Shown one piece after another: positions 24,588-33,402 of a stretch of 34,036 nucleotides of DNA. The stretch's first letter is position 1, and each line of letters opens with the position of its first letter. This DNA comes from an uncultured Gammaproteobacteria bacterium (GTDB lineage: Bacteria > Pseudomonadota > Gammaproteobacteria > Arenicellales > JAANXG01): positions 1 to 34,036 of the forward strand of contig CAMYIN010000160.1 of assembly GCA_947258495.1 (NCBI GenBank), in the 5' to 3' direction. The notes beneath the pieces were generated by a model that saw nothing but the letters and a program-made list of their open reading frames with translations, made no database searches and was not told where the DNA came from. Position numbers and translations under genes: made by a program.

Positions 24588-25568
24588 ATGTTTCAGAGAA
24601 ACAAACTTGTCGTGTCACTGCTGGCCGCCTCGGCCATCGTGTTGTCTTTCTTCTCCGCGCCGGTGGTGCGGGCCGATACCTTTATCACCATCGGCACCGG
24701 CGGCGTCACCGGCGTCTACTACCCCACCGGCGGGGCGATCTGCCGGCTGGTGAACAAGGGACGCAAGGAGCACGGTATCCGCTGCTCGGTGGAAAGCACC
24801 GGCGGCTCGGTCTACAACCTGAACACCATCGCCGCTCAAGAATTGGACATGGGGGTTGCGCAGTCCGACTGGCAGTACCACGCCTACAACGGCACCAGCA
24901 AGTTCGAGGAAAAAGGCCCCAACAAGGACCTGCGGGCGGTGTTCTCCGTGCACCCGGAACCGTTCACCGTGGTCGCGCGCGCCGATTCCGGCATCAAGAC
25001 GTTTGCGGATCTCAAGGGCAAGCGCGTCAACGTCGGCAATCCGGGTTCCGGTCAGCGCGGCACCATGGAGGTGGTGATGGCGGCGTTGGGATGGAAGATG
25101 TCCGATTTCGCGCTGGCCTCGGAGCTCAAGTCTGCGGAGCAGGCCTCCGCTTTGTGCGACAACAAGATCGACGCCATCGTCTTCACCGTCGGCCATCCTT
25201 CGGGGTCCATTAAGGAGGCCACCACGTCCTGCGACGCGGTCGTGATCCCGGTGGAGGGACCGGCCATCGACAAGCTGGTGACGGAGAACGCGTATTATCG
25301 TACCGCTACCATTCCCGGCGGCATGTATCGCGGCACCGACGCGGACGTCAAGACCTTCGGCGTGGGCGCGACCTTCGTCTCGTCGACGAAGACCCCGACG
25401 AATGTCGTCTACAACGTCGTCAAGGCGGTATTCGAGAACTTCGACGATTTCAAGAAACTCCACCCCGCGTTTGCAAACCTGGGCAAGAAAGAGATGATCA
25501 AGGACGGTCTGTCGGCGCCCCTGCACGACGGCGCTGCCAAGTACTATAAAGAAGCCGGCTTGATGTAA
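24588..25568 (+). CDS. TAXI-family TRAP transporter solute-binding protein
   Basis: The ATG at 24588 follows a strong GGAGGAG site and gives 326 residues. A signal peptide of ~29 residues ends VVRA-DTF. The mature protein opens [26 protein letters not shown], the TAXI receptor signature, and continues with [26 protein letters not shown] and CDNKIDA. The protein binds a solute in the periplasm and hands it to the fused permease encoded downstream. The ligand cannot be predicted; glutamate-like ligands are known for some family members. A long hairpin between the two genes may keep the receptor mRNA more abundant. Confidence 0.95.
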   Translation: MFQRNKLVVSLLAASAIVLSFFSAPVVRADTFITIGTGGVTGVYYPTGGAICRLVNKGRKEHGIRCSVESTGGSVYNLNTIAAQELDMGVAQSDWQYHAYNGTSKFEEKGPNKDLRAVFSVHPEPFTVVARADSGIKTFADLKGKRVNVGNPGSGQRGTMEVVMAALGWKMSDFALASELKSAEQASALCDNKIDAIVFTVGHPSGSIKEATTSCDAVVIPVEGPAIDKLVTENAYYRTATIPGGMYRGTDADVKTFGVGATFVSSTKTPTNVVYNVVKAVFENFDDFKKLHPAFANLGKKEMIKDGLSAPLHDGAAKYYKEAGLM

Positions 25569-25576
25569 CGTCAACG

Positions 25577-25611
25577 TAACGGGGGACGACTTCCGCAGTC
25601 GTCCGCCGTTA
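25577..25611 (+). promoter_or_regulatory. Intra-operon hairpin after the receptor gene
   Basis: TAACGG-G-GGACGACT (25577-25591), loop TCCGC, then AGTCGTCC-G-CCGTTA (25597-25611) form a 14-bp stem with one internal mismatch. There is no T-tract, so it is more likely a 3'-end stabiliser or partial terminator than a full stop. This is common between binding-protein and permease genes with unequal expression. Confidence 0.6.
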
Positions 25612-25757
25612 TCACTTATCAAACAGTGGGAACACCGGCGTGCAGCGAGCCGGTCGGCGCCCAGCAGGAGCCCCTGCTCCCTCAAGCGATTGCTTGTCCA
25701 AGCAGCACAGGAGGCGGTCTGCGACCGCGTCAGCAACAGTCCGGGGGGACAATTGCC

Positions 25758-28346
25758 GTGAGCGAACCGCAACAGTCAGACCGGAGCACCGCCCGCACGG
25801 GGCTCGAGGAGATGATTGCCGAGACCGACACCGGGGCGCGATCGCCGGCCGGTTTCGCCGGCGCGCTGCTGCTCATCATTCCCCTGGTGTGGTCCCTGTT
25901 TCAACTGTGGTACGCGTCGCCGCTGCCATTCATGTTCGGGGTCGGCGTCCTCAACGACACCGAGGCGCGCGCCATCCATCTCGCGTTCGCCATCTTTCTC
26001 GCCTACACCGCGTACCCGACGGTCAAACGCTCGCCGCGGGATTACATCCCCATCCAGGACTGGGTCGCGGCGCTGGTGGGCGCGTTCTGCGCCGCCTACC
26101 TGTTCCTGTTCTACGAGGCACTCTCCGATCGTCCGGGCGATCCCACGACCTACGACCTCGTGGTCGGGGTCGTGGGACTGGCGCTGCTGCTGGAAGCCAC
26201 CCGGCGCGCCCTGGGACCGCCGCTCATGGTGGTCGCCGGGGTGTTCCTGCTCTACACCTTCTTCGGCCCATACATGCCGGACGTCATCGCCCACAAGGGC
26301 GCGAGCCTTTCCAAGGGCATGTCGCACTACTGGCTCTCCACCGAGGGCGTGTTCGGCGTCGCCCTCGGCGTTTCCACGTCCATGGTGTTCCTGTTCGTGT
26401 TGTTCGGTTCCATGCTGGAGAAGGCCGGGGCCGGCAATTACTTCATCCGCGTGGCCTTCGCGCTGCTGGGGCACATGCGCGGCGGGCCCGCGAAGGCGGC
26501 GGTGGTGTCGTCGGGCATGACCGGCCTCGTCTCCGGCTCTTCCATCGCCAACGTGGTCACCACCGGCACCTTCACCATCCCGTTGATGAAGCGCGTCGGC
26601 TTCCCCGCGGAGAAGGCCGGGGCGGTGGAGGTGGCCTCCTCCACCAACGGGCAGCTGACGCCGCCGATCATGGGGGCGGCAGCGTTCCTGATGGTGGAAT
26701 ACGTGGGCATCTCCTACGTCGAGGTGATCAAGCACGCCTTCCTCCCGGCCATCATCTCGTACATCGCCCTGGTGTACATCGTCCACCTGGAAGCGATGAA
26801 GGCCAACCTCGAGGGCCTCCCCCGGCGCACGCAGCGCACCCTGGTGCAGAGCCTGCTGTCGTTTCTCATGACGGTGATCGGATTGATCGTGCTCTCCGCC
26901 GTGGTCTACTACGGCCTGGGCTGGATCAAGACCGTCGCCGGCGGGGCCACGCCGTGGATCGCCACCGCGCTGCTGATCGCCGCCTACGTCGCCCTGCTCG
27001 CCTACGCCGCCACGGTGCCGGAGCTCGACACCAGCCACGCCATCGACGAGCTTCCCGAGGCCGGTCCCACCATCAAGTCCGGGCTCTACTTTCTGCTGCC
27101 GGTCGTGGTGCTGGTGTGGTGCCTCACCGTGGAGCGGCTCTCTCCCGGGTTGTCGGCGTTCTGGGCGGCGGTGTTCATGGTCTTCATCGTCGTCACGCAG
27201 CGACCCTTGTCGGCCGTTCTGCGCAAGCGCGGGGATCTGGCCGCGGCCGCGCGGCACGGTTTTCGCGACCTGCTCGACGGACTGGTCTCCGGCGCCCGCA
27301 ACATGATCGGCATCGGCGTCGCCACCGCCGCCGCCGGTATCGTCGTCGGCACCGTCACCATCACCGGCATCGGCCTGGTGATGACCGAGTTCGTGGAGTT
27401 CATCTCCGGCGGCAACCTGGTGCTGATGCTGATTTTCACCGCCATCATCAGCCTCATCCTGGGCATGGGCCTGCCCACCACCGCCAACTACATCGTCGTC
27501 TCCACCCTGATGGCGCCGGTCATCGTCACCCTCGGCGCGGAATCCGGCCTCATCGTGCCGCTCATTGCGGTGCACCTGTTCGTGTTCTATTTCGGTATCC
27601 TCGCCGACGACACGCCCCCCGTCGGCCTCGCCGCGTTCGCCGCCGCCGCCATCTCCGGCGGCGATCCGATCCGCACCGGCATCCAGGGCTTCACCTACGA
27701 CATCCGCACCGCCATCCTGCCGTTCATCTTCATCTTCAACACCGAGCTGCTCATGATCGGTATCGAGAACGCGCTGCACCTGATTGTCGTCGTCGCCGCC
27801 GCCGTCGTCGCCATACTCACCTTCGCCGCCGCCACCCAGGGGTTCTTCTTTACCCGCAGCCGCTGGTGGGAGACCCTGGCCCTGCTGCTGGTCGCGTTCA
27901 CGCTGTTCCGCCCCGGCTTCTGGTGGGACGAGATCTACCCACCCCTGGAATCGGTGGCGCCCACGCAACTGCTGAGCATGGCGGAAGGCGCTGTGCCCAA
28001 GGCGATGCTGCGCATCACCCTGGAAGGCGACACCCTGGAGGGCGACCGCGTGAAAAAGACCGTCATGCTGCCCATGGGCAGCCCGGGCCCGGGGGAACAA
28101 CGTCTCAAGGACGCGGGCCTGGGCATCCGTGAAGAGGACGGCAAGATCCTGGTGGACAACATCGTCTTCGGCAGTGCCGCGGAAAAGGCCGGCGTGGATT
28201 TCGACTGGGAGATCCTCGGCATCGAACGGCCGGTGGACCGTCCGCCCAAGCAGCTGATGTTCCTGCCCGCGCTGGCCCTGCTGGGCCTGGTGGCGTTCTT
28301 ACAGCGCGCCCGCCGCCGCTCGGCGGAGCAACCGGCGACGGCGTGA
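25758..28346 (+). CDS. Fused TRAP transporter permease (DctQM-type) with C-terminal DUF3394 domain
   Basis: The GTG at 25758 lies after a GGGGGGAC stretch and gives 862 residues; an in-frame GTG at 25626 would add 44 hydrophilic, hairpin-encoded residues and is less likely. After ~30 soluble residues come about four spans (the small DctQ part) and then a long DctM part with many spans, including SSGMTGLVSGSSIANVVTTGTF and LGMGLPTTANYIVV, which are hallmarks of the family. The last ~170 residues end with a DUF3394/PDZ-like segment (DNIVFGSAAEKAGVDFDW). The protein imports the solute captured by the TAXI receptor using an ion gradient. It is 189 bp after the receptor gene. Confidence 0.95.
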   Translation: MSEPQQSDRSTARTGLEEMIAETDTGARSPAGFAGALLLIIPLVWSLFQLWYASPLPFMFGVGVLNDTEARAIHLAFAIFLAYTAYPTVKRSPRDYIPIQDWVAALVGAFCAAYLFLFYEALSDRPGDPTTYDLVVGVVGLALLLEATRRALGPPLMVVAGVFLLYTFFGPYMPDVIAHKGASLSKGMSHYWLSTEGVFGVALGVSTSMVFLFVLFGSMLEKAGAGNYFIRVAFALLGHMRGGPAKAAVVSSGMTGLVSGSSIANVVTTGTFTIPLMKRVGFPAEKAGAVEVASSTNGQLTPPIMGAAAFLMVEYVGISYVEVIKHAFLPAIISYIALVYIVHLEAMKANLEGLPRRTQRTLVQSLLSFLMTVIGLIVLSAVVYYGLGWIKTVAGGATPWIATALLIAAYVALLAYAATVPELDTSHAIDELPEAGPTIKSGLYFLLPVVVLVWCLTVERLSPGLSAFWAAVFMVFIVVTQRPLSAVLRKRGDLAAAARHGFRDLLDGLVSGARNMIGIGVATAAAGIVVGTVTITGIGLVMTEFVEFISGGNLVLMLIFTAIISLILGMGLPTTANYIVVSTLMAPVIVTLGAESGLIVPLIAVHLFVFYFGILADDTPPVGLAAFAAAAISGGDPIRTGIQGFTYDIRTAILPFIFIFNTELLMIGIENALHLIVVVAAAVVAILTFAAATQGFFFTRSRWWETLALLLVAFTLFRPGFWWDEIYPPLESVAPTQLLSMAEGAVPKAMLRITLEGDTLEGDRVKKTVMLPMGSPGPGEQRLKDAGLGIREEDGKILVDNIVFGSAAEKAGVDFDWEILGIERPVDRPPKQLMFLPALALLGLVAFLQRARRRSAEQPATA

Positions 28347-28359
28347 GGCAAAGCCGGCG

Positions 28360-28380
28360 GCGACGATCGTCGCTTTAATT
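28360..28380 (+). terminator. Weak palindrome and T-rich stretch after the TRAP permease
   Basis: GCGACGATCGTCGC (28360-28373) is a perfect palindrome followed by TTTAATT. As RNA it gives a five-pair stem with a GATC loop and a short U-rich tail, so it is at best a weak terminator. Confidence 0.35.
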
Positions 28381-28567
28381 GGAAGCGCATCAGCGGCCGT
28401 TGCGACAACCGATCGCAGCTTGTTCCGAGGGTGTTCTGACGCCGCTCGACACGCCCGGTGTTCTCCGGCCGCGGTGCGGTGCGAACGCGCCGAGCGGCCC
28501 ACAGACACTAAGGGGCGAGGTGGCGCCGACCGCCGCCGACAGCGGGCCTTCGGATTGTCGGCCGGAA

Positions 28568-28601
28568 TTGTTGTGTTTTTACAACAACGAAGCGTTGTTG
28601 T
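28568..28601 (+). promoter_or_regulatory. Mutually exclusive hairpins upstream of the porin
   Basis: ACAACAACG (28581-28589) can pair with CGTTGTTGT just downstream (28593-28601, loop AAG), or its first seven bases can pair with TTGTTGT upstream (28568-28574, loop GTTTTT). Only one can form at a time. It lies in the 410-bp gap 28347-28756, in which no gene is seen. It could be a terminator/antiterminator pair for transcripts running in from the TRAP genes, or simply a repeat-rich stretch. Confidence 0.4.
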
Positions 28602-28621
28602 TGTTTATTCATCTATTTAAT

Positions 28622-28639
28622 GGTTGCGAAAACGCAACC
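28622..28639. promoter_or_regulatory. 18-bp dyad covering the porin -35 box (operator candidate)
   Basis: GGTTGCG-AAAA-CGCAACC is a perfect inverted repeat (28622-28628 and 28633-28639). It overlaps the TTGCGA -35 hexamer of the porin promoter, the classic position for a repressor. The TTGCG...CGCAA pattern resembles sites of dimeric helix-turn-helix regulators, but no family can be assigned. Confidence 0.5.
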
Positions 28640-28652
28640 GGCGTGCTATATA
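28624..28652 (+). promoter_or_regulatory. Sigma70-type promoter for the porin gene
   Basis: TTGCGA (28624-28629), a 17-bp spacer and TATATA (28647-28652) form a well-spaced promoter. Transcription would start near 28660, giving a ~97-base leader before the porin ATG at 28757. Confidence 0.6.
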
Positions 28653-28756
28653 ACGCTCCGTTCCCGAATGGGGGGACTTCCCGATATCAGGTATGAATCG
28701 GAAATGATTTCAAGCTTGAAACCATAACTTCGAAGAAACAGGAGGCAATTCCTAAC

Positions 28757-29857
28757 ATGAAAATCCCAGCTAAGACCCTAATCGCCCTTGCGGTCGCCGG
28801 CACGGTGGCGCCGGGCGCGGCCTTCGGGGCCGGCGTCGAGGCCAAGCTCGACGGCCAGGTGAACCGCATGATCCTCTACGCCGACAACGGCGTCAACGAC
28901 GATGTCCTGTTCACCGACAACAACGAGTCCGGCACCCGGCTGCGCCTGCGCGGCTCCACCGACCTCGGCAACGGCATGAAAGCCGGCATCCACTGGGAGA
29001 CCGACTGGCAGTTCAACGACTCGGCGACCATGGACATCGGCGACAACGACGATGACAGGCGAGAGGAAAGCCGTATTCGTGATCTCTATTTCAGCGGGCC
29101 GTTCGGCAAGCTGTCGCTGGGCCGCGGCAACGGCGCCGCCAACGGCACCACGGAAACCAACTTCTCCAGCACCTTCATCGTCGGCAGCGCCGGTGACTTC
29201 CACCTCGGCGGCCTCACCTTCCGCACCGACGACCTCTCTGAGTTCGGATCCTCGGTCGCCGGTTATGGTGCGGTGTTCAACAACCTGGACGGCTTGAGCC
29301 GTAACAGCCGCCTGCGCTACGACACCCCGGCCCTGGGCCCGGTGGTGCTGTCCGCGGACGTCGGCCAGGAGAAATTCGAGCTCGCCGCGCGCCTGAACCA
29401 GAAGCTCGCCGACGGCGGTAAGGTCGGCGCCGCCATCGGTTACGTCGATTGCGACAACGACAACGAGGGCGGCAGTTGCTCCGGCGTGAGCAGCACCACG
29501 CCCTTCGATCAGCTCGGCCTCTCGGGCGCGCTGCTGCTGGGCAACGGCTTCAACGTCGCCGCTTTCTGGGGCGAAAAAAGCTTTGACGAGTCACCGGGCA
29601 GAGAGGATCCGTCGGCCTGGTGGATCAACGTCGGCCAGAAGTTCGGCGCCAACGAAGTCGCGGTCTCCTACGGCGAGAGCGACGACGCGGTGGCGAACAA
29701 CGACGAAGGCAAGCGCTACGCCCTCAAGTTCGTGCACAGCATGAAGGACCACGGCGTCGAGATCTACGCCAGCATCTTCAAGGCCGAGCTGGACCGTCCG
29801 GGCGCCAGCATCGAAGACCTCAATGGCGCGGTGATCGGCTCTCGCGTAAAATTCTAA
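28757..29857 (+). CDS. Outer-membrane porin (Gram-negative porin family)
   Basis: The ATG at 28757 follows AGGAGG and gives 366 residues. A signal peptide ends near AAFGA-GVEAKLDG. The body consists of alternating strand patterns with short acidic turns (DNGVNDD, DIGDNDDDRREE), a SLGRGNGAANGTTETNF loop typical of trimeric porins, and a terminal strand ending in phenylalanine (RVKF), the signal for BAM-mediated insertion. Length fits a 16-strand barrel. Two cysteines in a CDNDNEGGSC stretch may form a loop disulfide. It follows the TRAP genes and may admit the same solute through the outer membrane. It has its own promoter with an operator-like dyad, and a six-pair hairpin (29859-29873) follows its stop. 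Confidence 0.92.
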   Translation: MKIPAKTLIALAVAGTVAPGAAFGAGVEAKLDGQVNRMILYADNGVNDDVLFTDNNESGTRLRLRGSTDLGNGMKAGIHWETDWQFNDSATMDIGDNDDDRREESRIRDLYFSGPFGKLSLGRGNGAANGTTETNFSSTFIVGSAGDFHLGGLTFRTDDLSEFGSSVAGYGAVFNNLDGLSRNSRLRYDTPALGPVVLSADVGQEKFELAARLNQKLADGGKVGAAIGYVDCDNDNEGGSCSGVSSTTPFDQLGLSGALLLGNGFNVAAFWGEKSFDESPGREDPSAWWINVGQKFGANEVAVSYGESDDAVANNDEGKRYALKFVHSMKDHGVEIYASIFKAELDRPGASIEDLNGAVIGSRVKF

Positions 29858-29892
29858 CCAACGAGGTTCGTTGATCCGATTCGGAGGTAAGG

Positions 29893-30276
29893 GTGAAACA
29901 CAACGCATCGCGCGCACGCGCGGCCTTGCTCGCCCTTACCTCCGTCTTTCTTTTTCTCGCCGCCTGTTCCGTTCCCTTCAAGGGCGGCGGTCCCGCCTCC
30001 GGCGAGATGGATCCCAACCGCACCAACGAGGACATCAAAGAGGGTCCCGGGCTATTGACCGGCGAGGAGGGTGGCTTCGTGTTCCGGCGCGGCTACGGCG
30101 ACGACAGGCCCAGCACGGCCCCCACCGCGCCGACTCAGGTCCAGACCGAGCGCCTGGACCAGCAGACCCGGGAGTTCGACCGCCAGATCGAGGAGCTGGA
30201 GCGCCAGCGTCGTGAGCTGGAGCAATTGAAGGAAGAGCTCAGAGAGATCCTCAGGAACAACCCGCGTCCGCAATAA
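29893..30276 (+). CDS. Lipoprotein with C-terminal coiled coil (paralogue A)
   Basis: A GTG at 29893 directly after GGAGGTAAG gives 127 residues. A signal with lipobox LAAC puts the acylated cysteine at about residue 25. A Gly/Pro-rich linker of ~60 residues follows, then a charged heptad-repeat helix from about residue 83 (FDRQIEELERQRRELEQLKEEL) and a short proline-rich tail. The residue after Cys is Ser, not Asp, so outer-membrane sorting is expected. Its coiled coil is closely similar to that of the product at 30448-30765. It follows the porin by 35 bp. No function is known; a structural or porin-associated envelope role is a guess. Confidence 0.85.
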   Translation: MKHNASRARAALLALTSVFLFLAACSVPFKGGGPASGEMDPNRTNEDIKEGPGLLTGEEGGFVFRRGYGDDRPSTAPTAPTQVQTERLDQQTREFDRQIEELERQRRELEQLKEELREILRNNPRPQ

Positions 30277-30447
30277 GACCGCGGCCGCACTTCTGACTCA
30301 CGCCCGAAGCTGTTTGCTGGCCACCCCTGGCGGTAACGCTTTTCTTTGCATCTACGTATCGCGGAAGGCCGGATTCGCTTGTCTAAGCCCAACAGCCGTA
30401 TTACATTCCCGCCTCATCATCCAAGCCGACACCGGGAGACGACGCCC

Positions 30448-30765
30448 TTGGCGCACCTGTGCACCGTTCGTACCGCAACCCTGCTCCTCGCGGCCGCCGT
30501 CACGCTGCTGCCCGCCTGTGCCCGCCTGGGGTCGGCGCCCGCCGAACCGCTGGCGGAGGACATCCCCCTCACACCGGGGGTGACCGTGCAGGGCAGCTGG
30601 TCGCGGAGCGGATCGGACGCCGCCGGTGTACAGGCTTCGCTGGCGGAGCAACAATCCCGGGAACTGGACCGCCGCATCCGCGAGCTGCGCCGCCAGCAGG
30701 GCGAGCTGGAAAAACTCAAGGACGAGATCAAGGCGATCCTGCAGTCCGCGCCGCGCCAACCGTAG
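30448..30765 (+). CDS. Lipoprotein with C-terminal coiled coil (paralogue B)
   Basis: The TTG at 30448 has GGGAG about nine bases upstream and gives 105 residues; an ATG at 30346 would put 34 odd residues in front of the signal peptide. The lipobox is LPAC, with the acylated Cys near residue 24. After a ~35-residue linker comes a heptad-repeat helix (LDRRIRELRRQQGELEKLKDEI) ending AILQSAPRQP. This matches paralogue A at most positions, so the pair arose by duplication, with the linkers diverged. It ends directly against the stop of the minus-strand gene at 30766, with no spacer. Function unknown. Confidence 0.78.
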   Translation: MAHLCTVRTATLLLAAAVTLLPACARLGSAPAEPLAEDIPLTPGVTVQGSWSRSGSDAAGVQASLAEQQSRELDRRIRELRRQQGELEKLKDEIKAILQSAPRQP

Positions 30766-31149
30766 TCAGCGATCCTGGTGGGTCTTGACCACCCCCCCGG
30801 CGGCGTCCAGGTAGCAGCTGAAGCGGAACCGCACTTCCTCACCGGTTTCACCCATTTCACCGACGACGACCTCGGATACGTAGAACCCGTTACGGGTGTG
30901 GTCGATGTTGCCGCGGGCGACGACGCGGGCGAAATCGGGCACGCCGGCGCTGTCCAGCGCGGCCTGCAGGCAGGCCTGGCGTGCGCGCCATTCGTTCGGC
31001 TGCAGCGTCTTTTCCATCCAGTCCGCTACGAAAGGCACGCGGTCCCGCAGCACGATCAACGCAATCACCGCGAACAACACGAAAGGCAGGAACCGCAGGC
31101 CGCGCCGGCGTCTACCACCCTGTGGTCGTTGTGAAGTGTCGTACTGCAT
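30766..31149 (-). CDS. Single-span inner-membrane protein with periplasmic domain, unknown
   Basis: The ATG at 31149 has AGGGG at a good distance and gives 127 residues; in-frame upstream codons reach 31332 but look non-coding. A basic N-terminus (RPQGGRRRRG) precedes one span (LRFLPFVLFAVIALIVL), giving a likely N-in, C-out layout. The outer part of ~80 residues has two cysteines and a segment reading GNIDHTRNGFYVSEVVVGEMGE. The family is not recognised. It converges with lipoprotein paralogue B with stops abutting, and its start is divergent from the oxygenase gene by 230 bp that hold no visible gene. Confidence 0.75.
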   Translation of the reverse strand: MQYDTSQRPQGGRRRRGLRFLPFVLFAVIALIVLRDRVPFVADWMEKTLQPNEWRARQACLQAALDSAGVPDFARVVARGNIDHTRNGFYVSEVVVGEMGETGEEVRFRFSCYLDAAGGVVKTHQDR

Positions 31150-31379
31150 GTCATCGCCCCTGTCGTTGCTCGCGCCGGTATCGGCGTCCGGAATCGCCGC
31201 AAAGTCGTGACGCGGATCGGCCCAAACCCGCCGCTTACTCTTACGCAGCCCGCGCTCCTCGATCGAGGGCGCCGGCTGAGCGGGCCCGATGTTGATCTGG
31301 ATTATTTTTCCGCATGTCGCGCTCACATACAATACGCCTGTAAGCGGGATGCGAATGTCATTATGGAGAGAGGAATATC

Positions 31380-31931
31380 ATGATCCGGCGCACCGAGGTG
31401 TATTACGATTTGACGGCGATGCAGGATGTCCTGGCGTCCGTCGAAAACCTGTTCGACCACCGCAATCAGATCAGCGTGACCTCGCGACCGGGCGCCGCGG
31501 AGCCGCTGTTCGACGCCGTCGGCTGGCTGCCCGAGGACGCCACCGAGGCGGAGTACAGCGTCATCAACGTGCAGTTCCGCGGCAGCGCCGTGGAAGCGTT
31601 GCTCGAAAGCCTGCCCTTCACCTGGGGACGAACGCGTTTGATGCGCATGCCGCCCAAGTCGTGCCTCTCCATCCACGCGGACCCGACGCGCCGCTACCAC
31701 TACGCCATTACCACCAATGCCGACGCCTACATCGTCGCGCTGGAGGACAACAAGGGCGTGTTTCATCACATCCCCGCCGACGGCTACGTGTATCAGATGG
31801 ATGCGCACAAGACGCACACCGCGATCAACGCGGGCAGGCAGGATCGCGTCCACCTGGTGCTCTGCAACGCCGAAGCCGAAGACCTGAACGACGCCGATCC
31901 CGTGGGCCGGGTGTCGTTGCCGGTCGGATAA
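31380..31931 (+). CDS. AspH-type Fe(II)/2-oxoglutarate-dependent oxygenase, small
   Basis: The ATG at 31380 follows AGAGGA and gives 183 residues. The jelly-roll motif is present: H99-A-D101 in LSIHADPTRRYHYAI, and distal H146 in HKTHTAINAG followed by R156 in DRVHLVLCN, for 2-oxoglutarate binding. It resembles the aspartyl/asparaginyl beta-hydroxylase domain group. Unlike the oxygenase at 2346-3101 it keeps the acidic iron ligand (HxD). Cytoplasmic, no signal. The substrate is unknown; it could be a free amino acid or a protein side chain. It lies 136 bp upstream of the class III aminotransferase on the same strand. Confidence 0.78.
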   Translation: MIRRTEVYYDLTAMQDVLASVENLFDHRNQISVTSRPGAAEPLFDAVGWLPEDATEAEYSVINVQFRGSAVEALLESLPFTWGRTRLMRMPPKSCLSIHADPTRRYHYAITTNADAYIVALEDNKGVFHHIPADGYVYQMDAHKTHTAINAGRQDRVHLVLCNAEAEDLNDADPVGRVSLPVG

Positions 31932-32067
31932 CCGATACCCCGAGGCCGGTTTCCGGCTGCGGCGCTCCGCGCCCCGCGCCGCCGTCCGAGCGACCCGGAC
32001 GCAGTACATTCCCCGCCGCAAATTGGGTAGAATGTCCGCGTCTGGACAACAATCAGGCACGGACACC

Positions 32068-33402
32068 ATGAGCCGGATATTCCATCGTCACACCCGGGTC
32101 ACCTTGCCGGTGGCCGCGCGCGGCGACGGCGTGTATATACTCGACGTCGAAGGGAAACGCTACCTGGACGCGTGCGGCGGAGCGGCGGTGTCCTGTCTGG
32201 GGCACAACCACCCGGAGGTCATCGACGCGATCAAGGCACAGCTCGACCGGATCCCCTACGCCCACAGCGCCTTTTTCACCACCTCCGTCGCGGAGGAGCT
32301 GGCGGAATTTCTGATCCAGCGCAGTCCCGGCCTGGACCGCGTGTATCTCGTCTCCGGCGGCTCCGAGGCGGTGGAGGCCGGCCTCAAGCTCGGCCGCCAG
32401 TACTTTCTCGAACGCGGCGAACCGCAGCGCCACCACTTCATCGCGCGCCGGCAGAGTTACCACGGCAACACCCTGGGCGCGCTGGCGGTCGGCGGCAACG
32501 CCTGGCGCAGGCAGCCGTTCGACCCGCTGCTGATCGCGTCGCATCACATCTCCCCCTGTTACGCCTACCGGGACCGGGGAGCGGAGGAATCGGAGCAGGT
32601 CTACGGCCTGCGCGTGGCCAACGAACTCGAGCAGAAGATTCTGGAGCTCGGCCCGGAAACCGTCATCGGCTTCGTCGCCGAACCGGTGGTCGGCGCCACC
32701 AGCGGCGCGGTGCCCCCGGTGGAGGGGTATTTCCGGCGCATCCGCGAGATCTGCGACCAGTACGGCATACTCTTGATCCTCGACGAGGTGATGTGCGGCA
32801 TGGGGCGCACCGGAACGCTGTTCGCGGTGGAACAGGAGGGCGTCCAACCCGACATGATCGCGATCGCCAAGGGTCTGGGCGCCGGCTATCAGCCGATCGG
32901 CGGCCTGTTGGTGAGCAAGCAGATCTACGACGCCATCGCCGAGGGCAGCGGTTTCTTCCAGCACGGCCACACCTACATGGCCCACGCCAGCGCCTGCGCC
33001 GCGGCCATGGCGGTGCAGCGCACCATCGACGGCGAAGACCTGCTCGGCAACGTGCAGCGACAGGGCGAGGCCTTGCGCGAGGCCCTGCGCTCGCGTTTCC
33101 ACGACCACCCCCACATCGGCGACATCCGCGGACGCGGCCTGTTCATCGGTCTGGAGCTGGTCGCGGATCGCGAGACCAAGGCGCCCTTCGACCCCGCGCT
33201 GCAGGTGCACCTCACGGTCAAACGCGAGGCCATGAAAGCCGGTCTCATGTGCTACCCCATGGGCGGCACCATCGACGGGCGCACCGGCAGCCACGTGTTG
33301 CTGGCGCCGCCGTTCATCCTCGAGGCCCGGCACGTCGATGAAATCGTGGACAAGCTCGCGGTTGCGTTTTCCCAGACGTTCGCGGCCGTCGCCGCCGCAT
33401 GA
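32068..33402 (+). CDS. Class III PLP-dependent aminotransferase
   Basis: The ATG at 32068 gives 444 residues; earlier in-frame codons from 32023 look non-coding. The class III layout is clear: GSEAVEAGLKL, QSYHGNTLGALAVGG, LDEVMCGMGRTG with D239 and the Schiff-base lysine K268 in AIAKGLGAGYQPIGG, then HGHTYMAHASACAA. These enzymes act on omega- or beta-amino groups with pyruvate or 2-oxoglutarate. Its TGA overlaps the next start as ATGA, so it is translated with the beta-keto acid cleavage enzyme. Together they suggest that a beta-amino acid-like compound is deaminated to a beta-keto acid and cleaved; this is inference. Confidence 0.92.
   Translation: MSRIFHRHTRVTLPVAARGDGVYILDVEGKRYLDACGGAAVSCLGHNHPEVIDAIKAQLDRIPYAHSAFFTTSVAEELAEFLIQRSPGLDRVYLVSGGSEAVEAGLKLGRQYFLERGEPQRHHFIARRQSYHGNTLGALAVGGNAWRRQPFDPLLIASHHISPCYAYRDRGAEESEQVYGLRVANELEQKILELGPETVIGFVAEPVVGATSGAVPPVEGYFRRIREICDQYGILLILDEVMCGMGRTGTLFAVEQEGVQPDMIAIAKGLGAGYQPIGGLLVSKQIYDAIAEGSGFFQHGHTYMAHASACAAAMAVQRTIDGEDLLGNVQRQGEALREALRSRFHDHPHIGDIRGRGLFIGLELVADRETKAPFDPALQVHLTVKREAMKAGLMCYPMGGTIDGRTGSHVLLAPPFILEARHVDEIVDKLAVAFSQTFAAVAAA

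Noticed and set aside
25776-28100. Very long open frames antisense to and in another frame of the TRAP permease gene
   Set aside because: They are His-, Gly-, Asp- and Arg-rich low-complexity products of GC-rich third positions. The true frame has clear TRAP motifs and membrane spans.
32053-33333. Long minus-strand frame opposite the class III aminotransferase
   Set aside because: It is a composition shadow; the aminotransferase motifs on the plus strand are complete.
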